NCBI GenBank assembly: GCA_028287205.1 | Contig: JAQBQC010000433.1 | Span: 1 to 9,482, forward strand | DNA: 9,482 nucleotides | Direction: 5' to 3' | Source: Gemmatimonadota bacterium | Lineage (GTDB): Bacteria; Gemmatimonadota; Gemmatimonadetes; Gemmatimonadales; Gemmatimonadaceae | Part shown: in pieces, positions 1 to 5,925 of the stretch | Layout of the letters: each line of letters opens with the position of its first letter | How positions within the stretch are numbered: the stretch's first letter is position 1 | Notes under the pieces: model-generated | What the model saw: the letters and a program-made list of their open reading frames with translations, nothing else | Databases searched by the model: none | Told to the model about the DNA's origin: nothing | Position numbers and translations under genes: made by a program

Positions 1-1147
1 GCGAACGATATGGCTCGTGGTACAGCGCGACGCCAGCCGCGCGGTACATCCGCGACGTCACGCTCTCGAGGGACAGCGTCACCTGCCCCTTCAGCTGGCT
101 CTTCCCCGCGCGGATCTCCTCCTCCGTCAGTGAGTGCGTCGCCAGCTTGTCCAGCTCCTCCTCGATCGCCTGGGCGGCCTGCGTCGCGGTCTCCGGCGAT
201 GTTCCCACGTACACGCCTGCGACGCCGGTATCCGGATGGAAGCTCTGGAACGTGTGCACCGAGTAGGCGAGCCCGAGCTCCTCGCGAATTCGCTGAAAGA
301 GTCGTGAGCTCATCCCGCCACCGAAGATCGTGTCGACGAGCGCCACCGCGTACCGGCGCGGATCGTGGTGCGCCACGGATGTCGCTCCGAACACGATGTG
401 CGTCTGCGCACTCTCGCGCTCCACGTGCTTCCGCGTTGGCGCAGCGGGGCTCGCAGGCGGCACCACGAGCGGCGTAGCGTCGCCTCGCGCCACAGCGCCC
501 CATCCCGTCTGCTCCAGCGCCTCGAGCAGCTGCTCGTGCACCACATTCCCGGAGCACGCAACCACGATCTGCGACGGATGGTATGCGCGCCCGTGCAGCT
601 CCTTCAGCTCGCGTACGCCCAGCGCCGACACCGTTTCCCGCGTGCCGAGAATCGAGTGGCCATACGGGTGCGAGCCCCAGAGCAGCTCGTTGTGCAGCTC
701 GAACACGAGATCGTCCGGCGTGTCGTCCACCATGCCGATCTCCTCGAGCACGACCTTGCGCTCGAGCAGCAGATCCTCCCGCCTCAGCAGCGGACGGAAG
801 AGCAGATCGCCGACGACATCCACGGCCTCGACCAGATGCTCGTCGAGCACGCGCGCCTGATACGACGTGTGCTCGCGCGCCGTATACGCGTCGAGCGAGC
901 CGCCCAGCACTTCGAGCGACAGCGCGATCTCGCGCGACGAGCGGTTCTTCGTTCCCTTGAACACCATGTGCTCGAGCAGATGCGATACACCCATCCGCTC
1001 TGGCGATTCATGGACGGACGCCGCGCGCACCCAGGCGCCGAAAGCAACCGACCGTACACCCGGCATGTGCTCCGAGAGTACGGTCAGTCCATTCGAAAGC
1101 TCAGTGCTGCGCAGCCCGGACTCGGGCGGCGACGAGACGGCGGTCAC
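1..1147 (-). CDS. M16 family zinc peptidase (insulinase/processing-peptidase type), 3' end cut by window
   Basis: This is a zinc metallopeptidase of the pitrilysin/insulinase superfamily M16; 382 residues are visible. The inverted zinc-binding motif is H56-L-L-E59-H60, and the third zinc ligand is probably E136 in the stretch VVLEEIGMVDD. The spacing of 75 residues between H60 and E136 matches mitochondrial-processing-peptidase-like members. A second-half signature, GGGMSSRLFQRIREELGLAYSV-like (about residues 287-308), carries the conserved Arg and Tyr of the family. Members are usually 410-440 residues, so only a short C-terminal piece should lie beyond the left edge. No signal peptide is visible, which suggests a cytoplasmic enzyme. 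The start is GTG at 1147-1145, overlapping the pnp stop (GTGA), with GGAGG at 1164-1160 upstream. An M16 gene downstream of rpsO-pnp is a known arrangement, for example mlpA in the Bacillus pnp region. The substrate cannot be told. Confidence 0.93.
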   Translation of the reverse strand, partial: MTAVSSPPESGLRSTELSNGLTVLSEHMPGVRSVAFGAWVRAASVHESPERMGVSHLLEHMVFKGTKNRSSREIALSLEVLGGSLDAYTAREHTSYQARVLDEHLVEAVDVVGDLLFRPLLRREDLLLERKVVLEEIGMVDDTPDDLVFELHNELLWGSHPYGHSILGTRETVSALGVRELKELHGRAYHPSQIVVACSGNVVHEQLLEALEQTGWGAVARGDATPLVVPPASPAAPTRKHVERESAQTHIVFGATSVAHHDPRRYAVALVDTIFGGGMSSRLFQRIREELGLAYSVHTFQSFHPDTGVAGVYVGTSPETATQAAQAIEEELDKLATHSLTEEEIRAGKSQLKGQVTLSLESVTSRMYRAAGVALYHEPYRS

Positions 1148-3411
1148 CTGCGCGAACGACCTCCGCCACGCGATCCCGAGCCGCCACGACGACCACGATC
1201 CTCACCGCCCGACGCCGCGGGCGCATCCCCGCCCTCGCCCGACTGGGCGCCGTCCGCCGCAACCGCAGCGCCGCTCTCTTCGCGACGCGGACCGCGCGAC
1301 GATCCGTTCGAATCGTCCGGCGTTCCTTCCGGCTTCGGCACGAGCGCCTTCATCGACAGGCGCAGACGTCCACGCTCATCACGATCGATGAGCTTCACGC
1401 GAACGCGCTCGCCCTTCTTGACCACGTCTTCCGTCTTGTCCGTGCGGCCATGCGCGAGCTCGGAGATGTGCACCAGCCCTTCCGTGCCCGGCAGGATCTC
1501 GACGAACGCGCCGAAGGCAGTCGTGCTCTTGACCGTGCCCTCGTACTCCGCGCCGATTTCCGGCTCGACCGTGAGCGCCTTGATCATCTGTCGTGCGCGC
1601 TCCATCGCCTCGCCGCCAACCGCCGCGATCGTGACGAGACCCGTGTCGTCCACGGTGAGCTCTGCGCCCGTCTCGTCCTGAATGCCGCGAATCGTCTTTC
1701 CCTTGGGGCCGATCAGGTCGCCGATCTTCTCGGGGCTGATCTGCAGCGTCACGATCCGTGGCGCGTAGGGAGACAGCTCCGCACGCGGCGCCGGAAGCGC
1801 CTTGTTCATCTCGCCGAGGATGTACAGGCGGCCTTCCTTCGCCTGCGCCAGCGCCTCGCGCATGATGTTGAGGTCGAGCCCCTCGATCTTGATGTCCATC
1901 TGAATCGAGGTGATGCCCTGCTCGGTGCCTGCAACCTTGAAGTCCATGTCTCCGAGGTGATCCTCGGTGCCGAGAATGTCGGTGAGGATCGCGTACTTCG
2001 ATCCTTCCTTCACCAGGCCCATCGCCACACCGGCAACCGCCGCGTGAATCGGAACGCCCGCATCGAACAGCGCGAGCGAGCCGCCGCACACCGATGCCAT
2101 CGACGACGATCCGTTCGACTCGAGCACGTCGCTGACGACGCGAATCGTGTACGGGAACGCGGCCGCATCTGGAAGCACCGCCTGCAGCGCGCGCTCGGCC
2201 AGATTGCCGTGGCCGATCTCGCGACGGCTGGTGCCGCGCAACGGACGAACCTCACCCGTGGAGAACGGCGGGAAGTTGTAGTGGAGCATGAACGTCTTCG
2301 ACTGCTCGCCGACTTCGTCGATCGAATCGAGGCGCTGCGCATCCTTCGACGTGCCGAGCGTGGCGGTGACGAGCGCCTGCGTCTGCCCGCGCGTGAAGAG
2401 CGCGGAGCCGTGCACGCGAGGCAGCAACGACGTGTCGATCGAGATGGGGCGGACATCCTTCAGTCCGCGTCCATCCACGCGCTCACCCTTGTTCAGCACC
2501 TGACTGCGCAGACTGTTGTACTCGGCCTCGTCGACGAGCGCAGCGATGTCCTTGGAGTTCTCCGGAAAGTCCACCAACAGCTGCTCGGCGATCTCTTTCT
2601 TAACACGCTCGACGGACTCGATGCGTGCGTGTTTGTCCTTCTGATTGATCGCCTCGGCAATCTTCCCCTCGGCGAGCTTCTTCACGCTGAGGACGAGCTC
2701 CTGCGCGATCTCCGACTTCGTCCACTTCATCTTGGTGACGGTCATCTTGCTGACCATCTCTTCCTGGATCGCGATCAGCTCCTGGATGGAGCGGTGCCCG
2801 AGCGTGATGCCGCTGACGATGTCGTCCTCGGAAACCTCGAGCGCGCCGCCTTCGACCATCACGATCGACTCCTTCGAGCCCGTGATGATGATATCCATGT
2901 CGCTGTAGGCGAGCTGCTGGAAGGTGGGATTGACCACCCAGTTGTCCTGCAGGCGACCCATGCGAACCCCGGCGAGCGGGCCATTCCACGGAATCTTCGA
3001 CGACTGCAGCGCGAGCGAGACCGCGAGCAGCGCGGGCACGTCGGCGTCGTTCTCCTGATCCGCGGACATCACGTAGACAAACACCTGGACTTCGTTCTGG
3101 AAGCCTTCCGGGAAGAGCGGCCGGATCGAGCGATCGATGATCCGTGCGGACAGGATCTCATCGTCGTGCGGGCGTCCTTCTCGCTTGATGAATCCGCCAG
3201 GAATCTTGCCTGCGGAGGCCGTCCGCTCCTTGTACTCGACCGTGAGTGGGAAGAAGGGCAGCGTGCTGACCTTCTCGCTGACGGTGATCGCGGCGAGGAC
3301 AACCGTTTCGCCGTACTGGACCAGGGCGGACCCTGCCGCCTGCTTGGCCATGCGTCCGGTCTCGACAATGAGCTTCCGGCCCGCGAAATCTCTTTCTACG
3401 CGTTGCATCAT
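1144..3411 (-). CDS. pnp: Polyribonucleotide nucleotidyltransferase (PNPase)
   Basis: PNPase degrades RNA 3' to 5' using phosphate and releases nucleoside diphosphates; it works as a trimer, often with RNA helicase and RNase E-type partners. The 755-residue protein has the full domain order: first RNase PH core (about 1-215), alpha-helical linker (about 220-305), second RNase PH core (about 310-540), KH domain with an IGPKGK loop near 567-572, and S1 domain (about 622-688). The catalytic D484, D490 and K492 lie in the stretch GTEDHLGDMDFK. After S1 comes a tail of about 67 residues rich in Gly, Arg, Ser and Glu, longer than in E. coli PNPase. I place the start at ATG 3411 because an AGAGAG purine run lies a few bases upstream; an adjacent ATG at 3408 is equally possible. 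A GTG at 3429 would add six residues but has a hairpin on top of its ribosome site. The stop overlaps the next gene by four bases. Confidence 0.97.
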   Translation of the reverse strand: MMQRVERDFAGRKLIVETGRMAKQAAGSALVQYGETVVLAAITVSEKVSTLPFFPLTVEYKERTASAGKIPGGFIKREGRPHDDEILSARIIDRSIRPLFPEGFQNEVQVFVYVMSADQENDADVPALLAVSLALQSSKIPWNGPLAGVRMGRLQDNWVVNPTFQQLAYSDMDIIITGSKESIVMVEGGALEVSEDDIVSGITLGHRSIQELIAIQEEMVSKMTVTKMKWTKSEIAQELVLSVKKLAEGKIAEAINQKDKHARIESVERVKKEIAEQLLVDFPENSKDIAALVDEAEYNSLRSQVLNKGERVDGRGLKDVRPISIDTSLLPRVHGSALFTRGQTQALVTATLGTSKDAQRLDSIDEVGEQSKTFMLHYNFPPFSTGEVRPLRGTSRREIGHGNLAERALQAVLPDAAAFPYTIRVVSDVLESNGSSSMASVCGGSLALFDAGVPIHAAVAGVAMGLVKEGSKYAILTDILGTEDHLGDMDFKVAGTEQGITSIQMDIKIEGLDLNIMREALAQAKEGRLYILGEMNKALPAPRAELSPYAPRIVTLQISPEKIGDLIGPKGKTIRGIQDETGAELTVDDTGLVTIAAVGGEAMERARQMIKALTVEPEIGAEYEGTVKSTTAFGAFVEILPGTEGLVHISELAHGRTDKTEDVVKKGERVRVKLIDRDERGRLRLSMKALVPKPEGTPDDSNGSSRGPRREESGAAVAADGAQSGEGGDAPAASGGEDRGRRGGSGSRGGGRSRR

Positions 3412-3413
3412 GT

Positions 3414-3421
3414 ACTCTCTC
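3414..3421 (-). promoter_or_regulatory. Ribosome binding site deciding the pnp start
   Basis: On the minus strand an AGAGAGAG-like purine run sits three bases before ATG 3411. It fits a Shine-Dalgarno site for ATG 3411 or ATG 3408 and argues against the upstream in-frame GTG at 3429, which would place this purine run inside the coding sequence. Confidence 0.5.
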
Positions 3422-3429
3422 TGGAACAC

Positions 3430-3465
3430 AAAAGCGCGCGGGAACCCGGAATGGGAACCCGCGCG
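3430..3465 (-). terminator. Hairpin with T tract between rpsO and pnp (terminator, attenuator or RNase III-type leader hairpin)
   Basis: The arms CGCGCGGG (3465-3458) and CCCGCGCG (3442-3435) pair over eight bases. After a TT/TT internal loop, a second CCC/GGG stem closes on a five-base loop. Read on the minus strand, the hairpin is followed by C and then TTTT (3433-3430). It starts 18 bases after the rpsO stop and ends about 20 bases before the pnp ATG. The shape fits a factor-independent terminator with a short T tract. In E. coli the same place holds an rpsO terminator and a pnp leader hairpin cut by RNase III during PNPase self-control; a similar role here is inference. If it terminates, pnp expression must come from read-through or from a promoter not visible to me. 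Confidence 0.65.
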
Positions 3466-3483
3466 ATTGCGAGTGGACGGCGA

Positions 3484-3744
3484 TTAGTAGCGGAGTCCAA
3501 GCTCTTGGATCAGCTTGCGATACCCCTCGAGCTCCGTGCGCTTCATGTAGTCGAGGAGACGGCGGCGTTGGCCAACCATCTTGAGCAGGCCCCGGCGACT
3601 ATGATTGTCCTTCTTGTGCGCGCGAAAATGATCGGTGAGATAGTTGATCCGCTCCGTCAGCAGCGCGACCTGCAACTTCGTCGAGCCGGTGTCGGTTTCG
3701 TGCGCCTTGTACTTCTCGATGATTGGTGCTTTTGCGAACGCCAT
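3484..3744 (-). CDS. rpsO: 30S ribosomal protein S15
   Basis: S15 binds 16S rRNA directly in the central domain of the small subunit, organises the platform and contributes to a bridge with the 50S subunit. The 86-residue product is close to the usual 88-89 and has the family's conserved core, [15 protein letters not shown] (residues about 19-33) followed by the [19 protein letters not shown] stretch (about 36-54) and the Arg-rich [10 protein letters not shown]. The start is ATG at 3744, with GGAGA about nine bases upstream. The stop is TAA. The gene lies directly upstream of pnp, the classical neighbour. S15 in several bacteria represses its own translation by binding its mRNA leader; whether the short leader here does so is discussed in the findings. 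Confidence 0.98.
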   Translation of the reverse strand: MAFAKAPIIEKYKAHETDTGSTKLQVALLTERINYLTDHFRAHKKDNHSRRGLLKMVGQRRRLLDYMKRTELEGYRKLIQELGLRY

Positions 3745-3746
3745 GC

Positions 3747-3767
3747 GGTATATTCTCCGAACGTACC
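3747..3767 (-). promoter_or_regulatory. Possible small hairpin enclosing the rpsO ribosome binding site
   Basis: In the rpsO mRNA, GGTA (3767-3764) can pair with TACC (3750-3747), leaving the GGAGA ribosome site in the loop. The stem is only four base pairs plus one possible wobble pair, so it is weak alone. It is recorded because S15 leaders are often regulated through structures around the start site. Confidence 0.2.
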
Positions 3768-3783
3768 AGTGCGCACTGTGCGC
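3767..3783. promoter_or_regulatory. Overlapping inverted repeats in the rpsO/kinase divergent spacer
   Basis: Two dyads overlap here: a perfect 12-base palindrome CAGTGCGCACTG (3767-3778) and a 6+1+6 inverted repeat GCGCAC-T-GTGCGC (3771-3783). The word GTGCGC also occurs twice, nine bases apart. The site lies 23 bases before the rpsO start and about 60 bases before the kinase start. It could be a protein binding site for either gene or part of the rpsO mRNA leader. No regulator can be named. Confidence 0.35.
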
Positions 3784-3803
3784 CTACTGCGTTGAGTCGT
3801 CAT

Positions 3804-3832
3804 AAGTTAACGGACGTCTTGACCTCTGTAAA
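3804..3832 (-). promoter_or_regulatory. Weak candidate promoter for rpsO
   Basis: On the minus strand TTTACA (3832-3827) is followed, after 17 bases, by TAACTT (3809-3804). The first box matches the sigma-70 -35 consensus well; the second matches the -10 consensus at only three of six bases. Transcription from it would begin near 3797 and give a leader of about 50 bases containing the dyads at 3767-3783. I found no better promoter for either divergent gene. Confidence 0.2.
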
Positions 3833-3834
3833 GG
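3830..3834 (+). promoter_or_regulatory. Ribosome binding site for the TTG-started kinase
   Basis: AAAGG lies six bases before the TTG at 3841. An in-frame TAA at 3829-3831 rules out any start further upstream, and no ATG or GTG occurs in frame before the kinase glycine loop. The TTG is therefore the only start that leaves the domain whole. Confidence 0.55.
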
Positions 3835-3840
3835 CTCCTA

Positions 3841-5481
3841 TTGCCTGAGCGCTATCTCGGTCGCCATCTCGGCCGCTTCCGTGTCGACTCAAATGTTGGG
3901 TCAGGGGGCTTTGCCTGGGTTTATAAAGGCTACGACCCCGAGCTCGACATACCCGTCGCGATCAAAATCCTCAAGCCGCAGTACGCGGGTGAGGAGGCCT
4001 TCGAGACGCGCTTTCGCACCGAGGCCGCGACCGCCGCGAAGCTGCGCCATCCGAACATCATTCGGATCCTCGCCGTAGGCCGCGAGGACACGGCCGTCCA
4101 CTTCGTGATGGACTATCTCCCCACCGGGCTCGACGATCGGCTCCGGATCATGGGGACCCTGCCCGAAATGCTGCTGATTCGCATGGGCATGGATGTCGCG
4201 GCCGCGCTCGCCTTCGCCCACCGCGAGGGAGTCATTCACCGCGACATCAAGACCGACAACATTCTCTACGACGATCACGGAAATGCGATCGTTGCGGACT
4301 TCGGCATCGCGCGCGCTCTCTCCGGATACACGGAGCAGACCGGAACGAACATGGTGGTCGGCACACCGCAGTACTTCTCCCCCGAACAGGCGCGCGGCCA
4401 GACGCTCGACGGACGCGCTGACATCTATTCGCTCGGCGTCACGCTGTTCAAGGCCGCCACCGGCGTGCTGCCGTTCCAGGGCGAAGACTGGTACGAGATC
4501 GCGCGCCAGCACATCGAGGAGCCGGCGCCGCGACCGCGCGCGTTCAATCCCGCGCTCTCGCGCGGAATGGAGCACGTGATCCTCAAGTGTCTCGCGAAGG
4601 ATCCCGCGGAACGCTACCCGACCGGCGACGCGTTGCACACGGAGCTCATGCAGCTGCTCGGCCGTGCGAGCTCACCGGATGGCGAGCCCACGGTGATGAT
4701 GCCGACGCCGGCCGCGAGTCGCGAGGCGCTGGAGATCACGAGCCCCAAGCGCCGCCGCGCGCCGCTCTCGCGCACCCTTGCCATGGGTGCGGGCGTGCTC
4801 ATACTCATTGCCGGCGGCTTCGGCGTGAACGCGATGCATCAGCGCGATGTCGCGCTCGCCGCGCCGCCCCACGATTCCACGGTCGTCGCGCCCAAATCCG
4901 CGACGGGAATCCCCGCTTCCGCCGGCAGCGCCGCGCTCACGGTGCCCGACAGCGTGCCTGCGGATGCGATCACATCCTCTTCGGCCCGCTCGATCGCGCG
5001 AATCAATGCGCGCAAGCCGGTGCCGAAGCCGTCCGAGCGCGTGTTGCGAGTGATCGGCCCCGCCGACGCGGCGATCAACGTCGATGGCTCCGTGGTTGGC
5101 CGCGGAACGTGGCATTCGGAAAACATCACGACCGGCGTGCATCATGTGATCGTGTCGCTCAACGCGCCGGCTGCGTGCGCCTCGGCGCAGGAAACGAAGG
5201 ACGTTCGCGTGGCCGAGAGTGGTACGACGACGGTTCAGCTCAAGCCGCGTCGCTGCGGCACTTTCTCACTCGATGCAGCGCCGTCGGGTGCGCGCTACAC
5301 GCTCTCGAGTGGCGGGAAGGAGATCGCCTCGGGCGCCGTGCCGCTCTCCGCGCCGGTGCTCGTGGCGGAGGGTACGTACGCGCTTCACGTCACGGCGAAG
5401 TATTGCGCGGACTATTCCGGATCGGTCTCGATCAGCACTGGGTCGACCGCGCACGAGCGCATTCGCCTGATCTGTCAGTAG
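3841..5481 (+). CDS. Membrane-anchored Ser/Thr protein kinase (Hanks/PknB type) with extracytoplasmic PEGA-like tail
   Basis: The 546-residue protein has a cytoplasmic kinase domain (about 12-273), a basic juxtamembrane stretch KRRR (303-306), one transmembrane helix (about 312-330) and an exported C-terminal part. Kinase elements are complete: glycine loop GSGGFAWVYKG (20-30), ATP lysine K42, helix-C E61, HRD 133-135, N140, DFG 153-155, a Thr-bearing activation loop (T164, T167, T169) and SPE at 180-182. It should therefore be active. The catalytic loop reads KTDN where KPEN or KPSN is usual. The tail seems to hold two beta-rich modules (about 400-470 and 472-545) resembling PEGA domains, with cysteines at 446, 472, 522 and 545 that could form disulfides outside the membrane. 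It is transcribed alone, divergent from rpsO and convergent with the rseP operon, and no partner phosphatase is seen. Start is TTG. Substrates and ligand are unknown; the kinase call is firm, the PEGA call tentative. Confidence 0.95.
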   Translation: MPERYLGRHLGRFRVDSNVGSGGFAWVYKGYDPELDIPVAIKILKPQYAGEEAFETRFRTEAATAAKLRHPNIIRILAVGREDTAVHFVMDYLPTGLDDRLRIMGTLPEMLLIRMGMDVAAALAFAHREGVIHRDIKTDNILYDDHGNAIVADFGIARALSGYTEQTGTNMVVGTPQYFSPEQARGQTLDGRADIYSLGVTLFKAATGVLPFQGEDWYEIARQHIEEPAPRPRAFNPALSRGMEHVILKCLAKDPAERYPTGDALHTELMQLLGRASSPDGEPTVMMPTPAASREALEITSPKRRRAPLSRTLAMGAGVLILIAGGFGVNAMHQRDVALAAPPHDSTVVAPKSATGIPASAGSAALTVPDSVPADAITSSSARSIARINARKPVPKPSERVLRVIGPADAAINVDGSVVGRGTWHSENITTGVHHVIVSLNAPAACASAQETKDVRVAESGTTTVQLKPRRCGTFSLDAAPSGARYTLSSGGKEIASGAVPLSAPVLVAEGTYALHVTAKYCADYSGSVSISTGSTAHERIRLICQ

Positions 5482-5526
5482 CGCGCTGAATCGTCCGCTA
5501 CGGCGCGCCCGGGCGCCATCGCGCTA
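5479..5526. terminator. Convergent spacer with nested inverted repeats, possible bidirectional terminator
   Basis: The outer arms TAGCGCG (5479-5485) and CGCGCTA (5520-5526) are inverted repeats, and each contains the stop codon of one of the two converging genes. Inside lies the 12-base palindrome GCGCCCGGGCGC (5505-5516), which can also fold as GGCGC/GCGCC around a six-base loop. No T run follows on either strand, so a classical intrinsic terminator is not shown. The position between converging genes is the main reason to suspect transcription termination. Confidence 0.3.
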
Positions 5527-5925
5527 GTGCGAGACGACGGCGCCGATTACCGCGCCCACAGCGGCTCCGATCCACAGCGTCGGCTGCTGGTACCACCGTT
5601 TGGCGGGGCGATCGATGAGGGCGACGTGCGCGGTCGTGAGGCGCGTAGTCTGTCCCGTGACGACCGCGAGTGCGCGTTTGCGCTCCGCATCCACGCGGAG
5701 AATCACGAACCTCGCGACGAGTGCGTCGTGTCGCATCGGATCGACCGCGATTCCCTTCTGCCCCACACGCAGCCATTCGTGCTTCTCGGTGGACAGCGTG
5801 ACCGTGCTGTCTCCCACCGTGGCTATCTCGAAGCGATATGCCGTCTCCTGCGCGCGCGCACGTGCAGGCGCGCAGGCGAGCGCGAGAGCCGTGAATCCCG
5901 AGAGGCAGGCGAGACGAGTGCTCAC
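5524..5925 (-). CDS. Small exported protein of unknown function with C-terminal glycine zipper, coupled to rseP
   Basis: I do not recognise this 133-residue protein. It begins with a signal peptide: a basic start, a hydrophobic stretch about 8-19 and a likely cleavage site ARA-QE after residue 25. The mature part (26-112) alternates hydrophobic and polar residues in a pattern typical of small beta barrels, including the segment WLRVGQKGIAVDP. The pattern recalls SH3-like modules of envelope proteins, but that is only an impression. The C-terminus ends in a hydrophobic helix with G120, G124 and G128 spaced as a GxxxGxxxG glycine zipper, which suggests membrane insertion or self-packing. The start is GTG at 5925, overlapping the rseP stop (GTGA), so translation is probably coupled. 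C18 in the signal peptide lacks a proper lipobox. It is the last gene of the uppS-to-rseP run; a link to RseP-dependent envelope work is inference from position only. Confidence 0.8.
   Translation of the reverse strand: MSTRLACLSGFTALALACAPARARAQETAYRFEIATVGDSTVTLSTEKHEWLRVGQKGIAVDPMRHDALVARFVILRVDAERKRALAVVTGQTTRLTTAHVALIDRPAKRWYQQPTLWIGAAVGAVIGAVVSH

Noticed and set aside
365..1681. Plus-strand open frame of about 438 codons opposite the M16 peptidase and the end of pnp
   Set aside because: The minus strand encodes the intact M16 zinc motif and the PNPase S1 domain here; the plus frame has low-complexity Arg/Ser/Pro content only.
3412..3429. GTG at 3429 as the start of pnp
   Set aside because: It would put the purine-rich ribosome site inside the gene and start right at the T tract of the hairpin; ATG 3411 or 3408 fits better.
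3749..3754. TATATT on the plus strand as a -10 box for the kinase
   Set aside because: It matches five of six bases, but no -35 lies at a workable distance and the site overlaps the rpsO ribosome binding region.
1450..3795. Very long open frame on the plus strand opposite pnp and rpsO (about 781 codons)
   Set aside because: It is the mirror of a high-GC coding frame. Its translation is Arg/Leu/Asp-rich with no recognisable motif, while the minus strand encodes complete PNPase and S15.
3819..3824. TTGACC as a -35 box for the kinase
   Set aside because: A matching -10 would fall inside the coding sequence near 3842, where TGCCTG bears no likeness to the consensus.
5860..5880. Lipoprotein signal at C18 of the small exported protein
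   Set aside because: The residues before the cysteine (A-L-A) do not fit a lipobox with Leu at -3, and a better signal peptidase I site, ARA-QE, follows at residue 25.
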